Shown here in pieces: positions 9,193 to 16,905 of a stretch of DNA of 34,125 nucleotides. The notes beneath the pieces are model-generated. The model did no database searches and had not been told where the DNA came from. It worked only from the letters and a program-made list of their open reading frames with translations. Numbering within the stretch: position 1 is the first letter of the stretch; each line of letters starts with the position of its first letter. The position numbers were made by a program, and so were the translations under genes. Source of the stretch: Minisyncoccota bacterium (lineage in GTDB: Bacteria > Patescibacteriota > Minisyncoccia > UBA6257 > 2-01-FULL-56-20); NCBI GenBank assembly GCA_025449695.1, contig JANWIW010000007.1:1-34125 (forward strand), given 5' to 3'.

Positions 9193-9663
9193 ATGCCAGG
9201 CATCCGCTGGGAAGCGCCCGAGTTCGAGCATCGCCCCAAGACGGCGGGCTGGTATTGGACCACCGTCGTCATCGCGGTCGTCCTTCTCGCGCTGGCCATC
9301 TGGCAAAAATCCTTCCTCTTCGCGCTTTTCATAATCATCGCCGAGGTCCTGGTCATCGTCTGGGGCGCCATCGAGCCGCCGACAGTGAAGTTCGAGCTGA
9401 CCGACAAGGGGCTCCGGGTCGGCGAGCGCCGCTACTACCCCATGCGCGAACTGCATTCCTTCAGCGCGGATTCGGAAGGCATACTGGATCCCGCCTACCC
9501 GGAGGTCGTCATCCGCTTCCGCCACCACTTCCGCACGCCGCTCAGGATAAAGGCTCCTATGTCCTGGTTACCGGAGGTCCGCCGGGAATTGCAGGCTCAT
9601 ATCCCGGAGGAGCATTTCGAACCCGGCATGACCGAGGTGCTGGAAAGATATCTCGGTTTTTAA
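9193..9663 (+). CDS. Small membrane protein with two TM helices
   Basis: MPGIRWEAPEFEH... start at 9193 with TATAAT at 9181-9186; two hydrophobic segments followed by a soluble C-terminal domain. Confidence 0.8.
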   Translation: MPGIRWEAPEFEHRPKTAGWYWTTVVIAVVLLALAIWQKSFLFALFIIIAEVLVIVWGAIEPPTVKFELTDKGLRVGERRYYPMRELHSFSADSEGILDPAYPEVVIRFRHHFRTPLRIKAPMSWLPEVRRELQAHIPEEHFEPGMTEVLERYLGF

Positions 9664-9677
9664 ATAATTCCGCTCCC

Positions 9678-9740
9678 ATGCTTATCACCCGCCGCATCGC
9701 CACCTGGTCCGCATTCGTACAAGCCTCTGCTTCGTCCTGA
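9678..9740 (+). CDS. Candidate 20-aa leader peptide MLITRRIATWSAFVQASASS
   Basis: Short ORF whose stop codon falls inside a stem upstream of the terminator before the queuosine transporter gene; no clear SD. Confidence 0.35.
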   Translation: MLITRRIATWSAFVQASASS

Positions 9741-9764
9741 CGGGAGGCGCTCGCGCAGTCAGCG

Positions 9765-9784
9765 GCCGCCTCCGGCGGTTTTTT
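9765..9784 (+). terminator. Intrinsic terminator/attenuator before queuosine transporter
   Basis: GCCGCC-TCC-GGCGGT followed by a T6 run, only 11 nt before the ATG at 9796; GGAGGCG (9743-9749) can pair with CGCCTCC (9767-9773). Confidence 0.65.
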
Positions 9785-9795
9785 ATTTCACCAAC

Positions 9796-10458
9796 ATGAA
9801 CAACACCCCACCTCATCTCTCCCGGCGCGCCGCCCTGAAACTCATTGTGGCGCTCGCCATCTACATCACTTCCCTCATCGCCTCCAATACCTTGAGTCTG
9901 AAGCTCATGCCGTTCTGGTTCGATTCGCACCTCTCGGTGACCGTGTTCTTCTTCCCGTTCGTATTCCTCATGACGGACATTGTCGGAGAGGTGTACGGCA
10001 AGCCTTACGCCCGCGCCTTCGTGCTCGCGGGGTTCGTGAGCACCCTGCTCTTCATCCTCTGGTCCGCCATCGCAGTTGTGGCGCCGTGGTCGGGCGATTC
10101 GCTCTGGGCAAAGGAGGGCTACGACATCATCTTCAAAAGCTCCATCCGCATCTCCCTGGCTTCCCTTCTCGCGTTCGCCATCGGGGAATACCAGGATGTC
10201 TTCGTGTTCTTCTTTGTGCGACAACGCATCGGCGCGCGGCTTTTCTGGCTGCGCTCCGCGCTCTCCAACCTCTGGTCCCAGCTTCTCGACTCCTCCATCT
10301 TCATGGTTGTGGCCTTCGCCGGAATATACAGCCCACGGACCATCGGGATCGTCATCGTCACCTGGACCGCTTACAAGGTCGCCGTGGGGCTTCTTTATAC
10401 CCCGCTCTCCTATCTCGGCATCCGGCTCATCCGGGCGGATGACGCTCCTGCGGCATGA
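9796..10458 (+). CDS. Queuosine precursor transporter (YhhQ/VUT family)
   Basis: 220-aa integral membrane protein with ASNTLSLK, FPFVFLMTDIVGEVYGK and DSSIFMVVAF motifs of the family. Confidence 0.88.
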   Translation: MNNTPPHLSRRAALKLIVALAIYITSLIASNTLSLKLMPFWFDSHLSVTVFFFPFVFLMTDIVGEVYGKPYARAFVLAGFVSTLLFILWSAIAVVAPWSGDSLWAKEGYDIIFKSSIRISLASLLAFAIGEYQDVFVFFFVRQRIGARLFWLRSALSNLWSQLLDSSIFMVVAFAGIYSPRTIGIVIVTWTAYKVAVGLLYTPLSYLGIRLIRADDAPAA

Positions 10459-11162
10459 AGATCACTCCTTACCGGACCAGGCTCTTCCGGGAGCGAGAGG
10501 ATCTCTTCGCATTCACCATCGCCCACCTCCCTACGCCCCGGAACGGCGCGGTGGTGGTCGTGACCTCGAAGATCGCCGCCCTCGCCGAGGGAAGGGTCGC
10601 GCGGGCCGCGGGGCGGCGGGCAAAGGCGGCGGTCATCCGCGCAGAGAGCGACTGGGCGATCAGGACCAAGTACGTATGGCTCACCCTGAAGGACGGCGTG
10701 CTCATGGCATCCGCCGGCGTGGACGAATCGAACGCGGACGGCAAGCTGATCCTCCTGCCGGAAGACAGTTTTCGCGCCGCGGCGCTTCTGAGAAAGCGGC
10801 TCATGGCGCATTGGAGGCTCAAGCGCCTCGGGGTGCTCCTGACCGACAGCCGAACCCTGCCGCTCCGGGCGGGCGTGACCGGCACGGCGCTCGGCTGGGC
10901 GGGGTTCAAGGGCCTCAGGGACTATCGCGGCGAACGCGACCTCTTCGGACGGAAGTTCAAATTCTCCCGCGTGAACGTGGCGGATTCCCTCGCAGCTGCG
11001 GCGGTGCTCGTCATGGGCGAAGGCCGCGAGCGCACGCCGCTCGCCTTAATCGAGGACGCGCCGGTGGAGTTCGCCGAACGCGTGCGGAAAGACGAAGTGC
11101 GTATCGATCCCGCGGATGATATGTATCGCCCGTTCTTCATGGGCCTCAAGCGAAGGCGCTGA
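10455..11162 (+). CDS. Coenzyme F420-0:L-glutamate ligase (CofE)-like protein
   Basis: VVTSKIAALAEGR, SAGVDESNADGKLILLPED, GVLLTDSRTLPLRAGVTGTALGWAG, NVADSLAAAAVLVMGE motifs; 4-nt overlap with upstream gene. Confidence 0.85.
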   Translation: MKITPYRTRLFREREDLFAFTIAHLPTPRNGAVVVVTSKIAALAEGRVARAAGRRAKAAVIRAESDWAIRTKYVWLTLKDGVLMASAGVDESNADGKLILLPEDSFRAAALLRKRLMAHWRLKRLGVLLTDSRTLPLRAGVTGTALGWAGFKGLRDYRGERDLFGRKFKFSRVNVADSLAAAAVLVMGEGRERTPLALIEDAPVEFAERVRKDEVRIDPADDMYRPFFMGLKRRR

Positions 11163-11243
11163 AACGAAGTCCTGGAAAGCGTCTATCCAATTTTTTGTCG
11201 GCTCAGATGACGCTGTTCGAAAACGCTGATTTCCGCGCCCGCA

Positions 11244-11317
11244 TGTCATCCCGGACTTGATCCGGGATCCAGGTTTCTCTACTTTATTCTGGATGCCGGG
11301 TCAAGCCCGGCATGACA
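11244..11317. repeat. Palindromic intergenic element, family B
   Basis: TGTCATCCCGGACTTGATCCGGGATCCAG ... CTGGATGCCGGGTCAAGCCCGGCATGACA near-perfect inverted arms. Confidence 0.8.
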
Positions 11318-11381
11318 GATTCCGAACAGCTCCACACTAGAGATACGGGATTCCGGGCTATACACGCGTACGATAAAAAGT

Positions 11382-11894
11382 TTAACTTTTTTGAGTCGGC
11401 GGCGTGAGGTTACCTAAAACATCGTCCCACTCTTTAACACATAGATTGGCTAACTCTAGCGCATCCTCTAGGCGGCCCGTATCAGTTTCAACACTAAATC
11501 TGAGACTGAAGGTGGTCTCGCTAGGAATAACGTGAGCTGTGCCCGTTGTAGACAACCTTAGTGTCTGATCGAAACTGACCTGTTTATCTAGCACTAGATG
11601 TTTGTATGCATTAGCAATGTCCCGACAGATCGGCAAGCCGATTTTTGTTGGATCTTCTCCCGAAAAGATGCGTGTTCTTTCCTCGTGGGTAAGAACTCCG
11701 GAATTTACTAACCAATCCTTGAGGTGGAAACAATCTTGAAAGAAATGGACCACCGCATCACGTGTATCCTGATACGAACCTCCTCCGTTCCAAATCTGGA
11801 GGCCTTTGAGGTCGTTCTTTGAGTAAGTCTGGGCATAGATTGACCTTAGTTGTTGCAATCCTCGCAATATTCTTTCGTATTGTTCTTGCCACAT
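11382..11894 (-). CDS. Hypothetical protein
   Basis: 170-aa ORF from MWQEQYERI (11894); the longer ORF to 12029 would run through the tRNA and is rejected. Visibly lower GC than the surroundings. Confidence 0.7.
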   Translation of the reverse strand: MWQEQYERILRGLQQLRSIYAQTYSKNDLKGLQIWNGGGSYQDTRDAVVHFFQDCFHLKDWLVNSGVLTHEERTRIFSGEDPTKIGLPICRDIANAYKHLVLDKQVSFDQTLRLSTTGTAHVIPSETTFSLRFSVETDTGRLEDALELANLCVKEWDDVLGNLTPPTQKS

Positions 11895-11936
11895 AAAAAG
11901 TACGATGTTGCTGTACTTATGCCGTCTTGACTGTTG

Positions 11937-12008
11937 TGCTCTCGAGAGGAATCGAACCTCTATTACGGGATCCGCAATCCCGTGTCCTATCCGTTGAACG
12001 ACGAGAGC
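11937..12008 (-). tRNA. tRNA-Arg (GCG)
   Basis: Cloverleaf folded by eye: acceptor GCTCTCG/CGAGAGC, anticodon arm CGGGA-TTGCGGA-TCCCG, T arm AGAGG-TTCGATT-CCTCT; discriminator A; CCA not encoded. Confidence 0.95.
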
Positions 12009-12234
12009 AATGGCAGTGACAAAGAACATCCCCCCAATCTATCCGCTCCGACGCAACGCTAAGGTGTTGGTCGGAGAGCCGACCGCCTGCGTCGGCTTTG
12101 AACGACGAGAGCTCTGCTCCGCTAAAGCTACGCAGAGCGCAGCATTCCAAATTTGCCCTGCGATTGTAGCAGAAACGGCGGGGCGAGGCAATTTTTATGC
12201 GACCGGTCAGGCGCAGCTTTGGTATACTCAACCC

Positions 12235-12498
12235 ATGGACGTCCCGTCTCCCGCCGGCATCCATGCTCCCGACCTCAAGAAAGGAGTGTACCGGCATTAC
12301 AAGGGCGACCTTATGGAAGTGATAGGGGTCGCGATGCACAGCGAGACGCTCGAACCTTTCGTCGTCTACCGGCACGTGAGCGGCGAGCGTGAGGACGAGC
12401 CTTACTTTTGGATACGCCCCTACGCCATGTTCACGGGAAACGTGGAAGTGAATGGCGAATCCACGCCCCGTTTCACGTATCAATCTTCCGCACCATGA
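12235..12498 (+). CDS. DUF1653 domain protein
   Basis: KKGVYRHYKGDLMEVIGVAMHSETLEPFVVYRH ... FWIRPYAMFTGNVEVNG pattern; TATACT 6 nt upstream of ATG. Confidence 0.85.
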   Translation: MDVPSPAGIHAPDLKKGVYRHYKGDLMEVIGVAMHSETLEPFVVYRHVSGEREDEPYFWIRPYAMFTGNVEVNGESTPRFTYQSSAP

Positions 12499-12502
12499 AA
12501 CT

Positions 12503-12733
12503 ATGAGGTACGCATTACTCATCGCCCTGCTCGCAGTTGTACTTATCCTCGTGACCATACAGATCTTCCAGAACGGCTTCGAGCGCGGTTACCTTTCCGC
12601 AATGGAGGAACGCCTCGCCGATCCGGCGAACTCTGCGGCAGTCACCACGAGCTCTTCCACCCCGGGCGCGTTCCAGGGTCCGACCGGCAAGCCATACATC
12701 ATCGGTCCCTCCGCGCCGCCTCCTAATTTTTGA
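12503..12733 (+). CDS. Small single-TM protein
   Basis: MRYALLIALLAVVLILVTIQIF..., starts 4 nt after the DUF1653 stop codon. Confidence 0.65.
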   Translation: MRYALLIALLAVVLILVTIQIFQNGFERGYLSAMEERLADPANSAAVTTSSSTPGAFQGPTGKPYIIGPSAPPPNF

Positions 12734-12882
12734 TCTGGAGCTTGGACGGATATCCTCTGTCCCCGCGCCTCTGCTCCGCGCTTATCCAATTATCCAGTAG
12801 CTCCACGATCGTGAGTTATTGGATAACCAGGAAGGGATCGCACTGCCTATTCCCCGAGGCTGGACCGCGAATAGTCTTAAAC

Positions 12883-14427
12883 TTAAAACCGGCATAGCAC
12901 GATCGGCATCTGCCCTGCTGCCGGGGCGATCTCCGTCTTCTCGTCGCAAAGCAACGCGAACACGTTCGCCTGCCAGCGCTCGCGCTGATTCACCGTGACC
13001 GCGGAGAATATGACGAGGCGCGTCCGGTATGTCTCGATCGATCTCTCCCGCAGTTCGCGCACCGTATTTGGATCGAAGAATTGCTGGCTTATCTTCGCGA
13101 CCCGGATATCGGGGTACCACTCCTGGTACACCTCAAGGCTCGTGCCCGGGTTGCCCCACTGCGGATCGGCGAAGACGATGCCCGGACCGGGCTGCTGTTT
13201 TAGGAACTCCGCCACCTCGCGCACCCCGAAGCCCGTGGGCCAATTGGTCACATAGCTCGTCCGCATCCAGGCCGTCGATCCGAGGAAGTATTCCGCGGGA
13301 CGCAACATCATCCTTCCCGCCTGGTAGCCCCAGTTCAGGACGAGTAGCGCGCCGAGCGCAAGGACGACGCGGCGCGCCGGACGAGACAAGGGCGCGGCCA
13401 GGATCCTCGCCAGCATGAGGAGAATCAGGGTGGCCACGGCGGCGTTGTAGGTGTAGTCGTTGAACCCCCGCAGGCCGACGATGACCGCGAGCGATCCCCA
13501 GAGGAACATGGCAGTGATCCCTATCTCTGCCAGCTCACGGCGCCGGAGGGCGCGGAAGAGAAAGAGCGCACAGAGCCCCGCGGCGAAAAGCGAATAGACA
13601 TGGTAGTAGTAATCCCCCACCATCCCTACATTTCCCGCCCAGAGGTCCCTCGGCAGCTGGAGAAGCCCGGCGAGAGGCAGCACCCAGCGAGCATTGAAAC
13701 TCGCGCTGTCCAGCCAAAAGGCGAGCGGCACGATGAGACGGGGCAGGACCATGGCTACGAGGATTGCGCAGAGCGCGAGGAGCACTCGCCGCCGGATCAC
13801 ACGCGCGCGATCCTCCGTCTGGTCCGTCCGGCTAACCCATGGCAGGAGGAGCGCGAGGAGGAGGATCAGCGTGCCGGATTGCTTCACGAGTAGGATGGCG
13901 GCGCCGAGGAGCGCGGCCGTTCCCAGGAACCACCAGCGACCCTTGGATGGGCCGAATGCGCGGAGCATACTCCAGTAGAACCAGGGCGCGAGCGCGGCCA
14001 GGAACGGTTCCGCAATGAACTGCGAGTCGTAGATCAGGACCGCAGGCGAGATGGCGTAGAGGAAGGCCGCGAAGAGCCCCTCCCGCACGCCCCAGAGCTC
14101 CCTGGCCAGCAAGTACATCCCGCACATGCCGAGAAGGGAGATGAGCACGGTCAGAAGGCGCACGGCAAGGACGGGGTCGCGCCCGAGGCCGACCACTACC
14201 GCTCCCAGCCAGTACTGCAGGGGCGGCTTCCAGTCGCGGAACTGGTTGTGGACGGAGATAAACTTGTATCCCTCCGGGTCGCTATGGATCAGTTGCGAGT
14301 ACTGCACGTAAAGCGACTCATCGTTGAATATCGGAAAGGCGCGGATCGTGGCCAGGCGCATCCCCACAAAGATGATCGCGAAGAGGGCAAGCCATACCGC
14401 CGGACGGATCTTGCGAAGCTTCTCCAT
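12883..14427 (-). CDS. GT39/ArnT-type membrane glycosyltransferase
   Basis: 514-aa multi-TM protein with FPIFNDESLYVQYSQ and DWKPPLQYW motifs typical of dolichyl-P-mannose/ArnT-like enzymes. Confidence 0.85.
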   Translation of the reverse strand: MEKLRKIRPAVWLALFAIIFVGMRLATIRAFPIFNDESLYVQYSQLIHSDPEGYKFISVHNQFRDWKPPLQYWLGAVVVGLGRDPVLAVRLLTVLISLLGMCGMYLLARELWGVREGLFAAFLYAISPAVLIYDSQFIAEPFLAALAPWFYWSMLRAFGPSKGRWWFLGTAALLGAAILLVKQSGTLILLLALLLPWVSRTDQTEDRARVIRRRVLLALCAILVAMVLPRLIVPLAFWLDSASFNARWVLPLAGLLQLPRDLWAGNVGMVGDYYYHVYSLFAAGLCALFLFRALRRRELAEIGITAMFLWGSLAVIVGLRGFNDYTYNAAVATLILLMLARILAAPLSRPARRVVLALGALLVLNWGYQAGRMMLRPAEYFLGSTAWMRTSYVTNWPTGFGVREVAEFLKQQPGPGIVFADPQWGNPGTSLEVYQEWYPDIRVAKISQQFFDPNTVRELRERSIETYRTRLVIFSAVTVNQRERWQANVFALLCDEKTEIAPAAGQMPIVLCRF

Positions 14428-14465
14428 AGGAGTTCATTATGCCATCCCCAGATCGAAAGGCGGAC

Positions 14466-14494
14466 TTGAGAATCCTGCCCGGGGAATGTACAAT
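14466..14494 (+). promoter_or_regulatory. Sigma70-type promoter upstream of tRNA-Gly region
   Basis: TTGAGA - 17 nt - TACAAT. Confidence 0.6.
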
Positions 14495-14636
14495 AGACCG
14501 GCGAATTGACGTGTCCCAATGCGCCACCTCTGCGGACCAGCGGGCTTGCCCGTCGAAGGTCCGTCATGAGGGGCGAACCCCTCCTTCGCGGTCTTTAGCG
14601 GGCCTTGCCCGCCGAAGCCCGCTATGGCGGGCGAAG

Positions 14637-14707
14637 GCGGGTATCGTATATCGGTATTATGCGTCCTTGCCATGGACGAGAGAGGGGTCCGACTCCCCTT
14701 ACCCGCT
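14637..14707 (+). tRNA. tRNA-Gly (GCC)
   Basis: Acceptor GCGGGTA/TACCCGC, anticodon arm CGTCC-TTGCCAT-GGACG, T arm AGGGG-TCCGACT-CCCCT; CCA not encoded. Not represented by any ORF. Confidence 0.93.
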
Positions 14708-14735
14708 CAAAAATAATAGTTATTATTTTTGAGCG
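14704..14735. repeat. Perfect 15-bp palindrome overlapping tRNA-Gly 3' end
   Basis: CGCTCAAAAATAATA-GT-TATTATTTTTGAGCG. Confidence 0.9.
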
Positions 14736-14778
14736 AGGCTCGCCCGTCTCGCCCTTCGGGGCGGACTGGCGGCCCGCT

Positions 14779-14826
14779 CACTAAGAAAATCTTGCCCATG
14801 TATTCATGGCTTAGATTTTCTTAGTG
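14779..14826. repeat. 14-bp perfect inverted repeat
   Basis: CACTAAGAAAATCT (14779-14792) / AGATTTTCTTAGTG (14813-14826). Confidence 0.85.
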
Positions 14827-14831
14827 TCCCT

Positions 14832-14904
14832 CCGAAGCTCGTAGAGCGAAGGGGGACTTCTTTCAGATAGCTGCATACTCGCAGCTTATATTCTCAAGTG
14901 CCCT
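14832..14904 (+). repeat. 73-nt structured element, copy 1 (left of Cys-rich gene)
   Basis: Ungapped alignment with 16779-16851, 14 differences, six of which form three compensatory base-pair changes. Confidence 0.85.
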
Positions 14905-14987
14905 TCCGAAGCCTTGGCGAAGGAGGGCTATAAAAAGAATCAACAATTTGCTGGCGGCCCTCTGGCTAAGAGCCTATACTTAATTCT

Positions 14988-16766
14988 ATTCTCGAAGCCC
15001 AACACAAAACCTGCCAGAATTGCAAAAATAAGTTCCCCCTCGAACCGGATGACTTGGCGTTCTACGAAAAGCTGCAGGTTCCTCTGCCTACTTTTTGCTG
15101 GCTCTGTCGCGCTCAGCGTCGCTTCGCCTTCCGAAATGAACGAGCGCTATTTAAGAGAAAAAGCGACCTTTCGGGCAAGGAAATATTCTCGACCTATCCC
15201 GCATCCGTACCATTTCCGGTCTACACCCAAGAAGAATGGTTCTCCGACTCTTGGGATGCTCTGACATACGGGCAGGAGTACGATTTCTCACGCCCATTCT
15301 TCGAGCAGTTCAAAGCACTTTCCGATAAAGTGCCGAAACCCGCAAAATCAGCAGCCGGATTCTTAAACAATAGCGACTATTCCAACAACGCCGCCGACCT
15401 CAAGAATTGCTATCTTATCTTCAACTCCTCATATGACGAAGATTGCGCTTACGGCAACGCGGTGAATCGTTGCAGCTACTCGTTCGACAACTCTAATATC
15501 AACGTATCGGAATTAAGTTACGAAAATTTCAATTGCTCCCGCTGTAGCCGCACTTTTTTCTCGGTAACTATTACGGAATCCACCGATATTTATTTCTCCA
15601 AGAATCTGCGCGGTTGCCACGACTGCTTCGGCTGCGTCAACCTGAGGAAGAAAAGCTACTATATCTTCAACAAGCCTTATTCCAAAGAGAAATATTTTGA
15701 GGAGCTGGAAAAGTACGACCTCGGCTCTTATGCGGAATTGCAAGGAATCCGAAAAAAGGCAGAGCAATTCTGGCTGCAATTCCCTAATAAGTTCCGGCAG
15801 GACGGCTCACATAGTATGAACGTGAGCGGCGAATACATCTATCATTCCAAAAATGCCCACAAGATTTATCAGGCCATCGGCGCGGAGGACGTGAAATACT
15901 GCCAATACATCAACTACATTCCCATCAAGGATTGCTACGATTTCACCGTCTACGGCGAGAACGCAGAACATTGCTATGAGTGTGCGATGGTGGGAGACAA
16001 ATCCTATAACCTCAAATTCTGCTTGCAATCATACAGCGGTGTGCGGGATTTAGAGTACGCGGAATACTGCAATTCCTCGTCGAATCTCTTCGGTTGCGTG
16101 AGCATGAGAAATAAGGAGTATTGCATTCTGAACAAGCAATATACGGAGAAGGAATACGAGGAACTCGTACCGCGTATCAAGAAGCATATGGACGAGGTGC
16201 CCTACGTTGATAGGGCTGGCCGCGAATATCGCTACGGAGAGTTTTTCCCTGCGGAATTTTCCTATTCCGGCTATAACGAAACTATCGCTCAAGAACATTT
16301 TCCGTTAGCTAAAGAAGAAGCCTTAAAGCAGGGCTACAATTGGCAGGACATTGAGTCCAAACATCATACGACCACGATGCAATTTAGCGCGTTGTCCGAC
16401 AACATCAACGGTGTGGATAACTCAATCTTGGAGGAAATCGTAAGCTGCGAGCATAAAGAACAATGCGACCACGGATGCGCTGGGGCGTTTCGTATTATCC
16501 CACAAGAGTTACAGTTCTATAAGCGCTTCAATCTTGCGTTGCCACGGCTCTGCGTGAACTGCCGCCACAGGGAACGGCTCAAGAAAAGAAATTCGCTGCG
16601 GATATGGCAACGACAATGCGATTGCGATTACCAAAAGTATCAGAATATCATTCAGCATGGCCACCATCCCGAAGGAAGGTGTCCTAATCAATTTGAGACC
16701 ACCTACTCCACTGACCGGCCGGAAATCGTCTACTGCGAGCAGTGCTATCAGGCAGAAGTTGTGTAA
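14988..16766 (+). CDS. Large Cys-rich zinc-ribbon-like protein, function unknown
   Basis: ORF from 15054 extends in frame upstream to ...LEAQHKTCQNCKNKFPLEPDDLAFYEKL, restoring a CxxC that pairs with CWLC; no ATG/GTG/TTG before it. ATT at 14988 lies 7 nt after TATACT. Many CxxC motifs. Confidence 0.75.
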   Translation: MLEAQHKTCQNCKNKFPLEPDDLAFYEKLQVPLPTFCWLCRAQRRFAFRNERALFKRKSDLSGKEIFSTYPASVPFPVYTQEEWFSDSWDALTYGQEYDFSRPFFEQFKALSDKVPKPAKSAAGFLNNSDYSNNAADLKNCYLIFNSSYDEDCAYGNAVNRCSYSFDNSNINVSELSYENFNCSRCSRTFFSVTITESTDIYFSKNLRGCHDCFGCVNLRKKSYYIFNKPYSKEKYFEELEKYDLGSYAELQGIRKKAEQFWLQFPNKFRQDGSHSMNVSGEYIYHSKNAHKIYQAIGAEDVKYCQYINYIPIKDCYDFTVYGENAEHCYECAMVGDKSYNLKFCLQSYSGVRDLEYAEYCNSSSNLFGCVSMRNKEYCILNKQYTEKEYEELVPRIKKHMDEVPYVDRAGREYRYGEFFPAEFSYSGYNETIAQEHFPLAKEEALKQGYNWQDIESKHHTTTMQFSALSDNINGVDNSILEEIVSCEHKEQCDHGCAGAFRIIPQELQFYKRFNLALPRLCVNCRHRERLKKRNSLRIWQRQCDCDYQKYQNIIQHGHHPEGRCPNQFETTYSTDRPEIVYCEQCYQAEVV

Positions 16767-16778
16767 TGAAAAGTAATT

Positions 16779-16851
16779 CCGAAGCTCGTAGAGCGAAGGG
16801 GGACGTCCTTCAGAGAGTCACGTACCCGTGACTTAACTTCTCAAATGCCCT
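16779..16851 (+). repeat. 73-nt structured element, copy 2 (right of Cys-rich gene)
   Basis: See 14832-14904. Confidence 0.85.
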
Positions 16852-16861
16852 ACCCCGCACA

Positions 16862-16885
16862 AAAGCCCTCGTTGAAGAGGGCTTT
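16862..16885. terminator. Bidirectional intrinsic terminator
   Basis: AAAGCCCTC-gttgaa-GAGGGCTTT. Confidence 0.8.
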
Positions 16886-16905
16886 CGCGTGCAAGCCGTC
16901 TGTGT

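Noticed and set aside
9664-9795. preQ1 riboswitch before queuosine transporter
   Set aside because: No recognisable preQ1-I/II/III consensus; only alternative hairpins seen.
11335-11360. TACGGGAT match near 11350 to part of tRNA-Arg as an att site
   Set aside because: Only 8 nt and in the anticodon region rather than the tRNA 3' end; likely chance.
11895-12029. N-terminal extension of ORF 11382-12029
   Set aside because: Would translate through tRNA-Arg; internal start at 11894 is more plausible.
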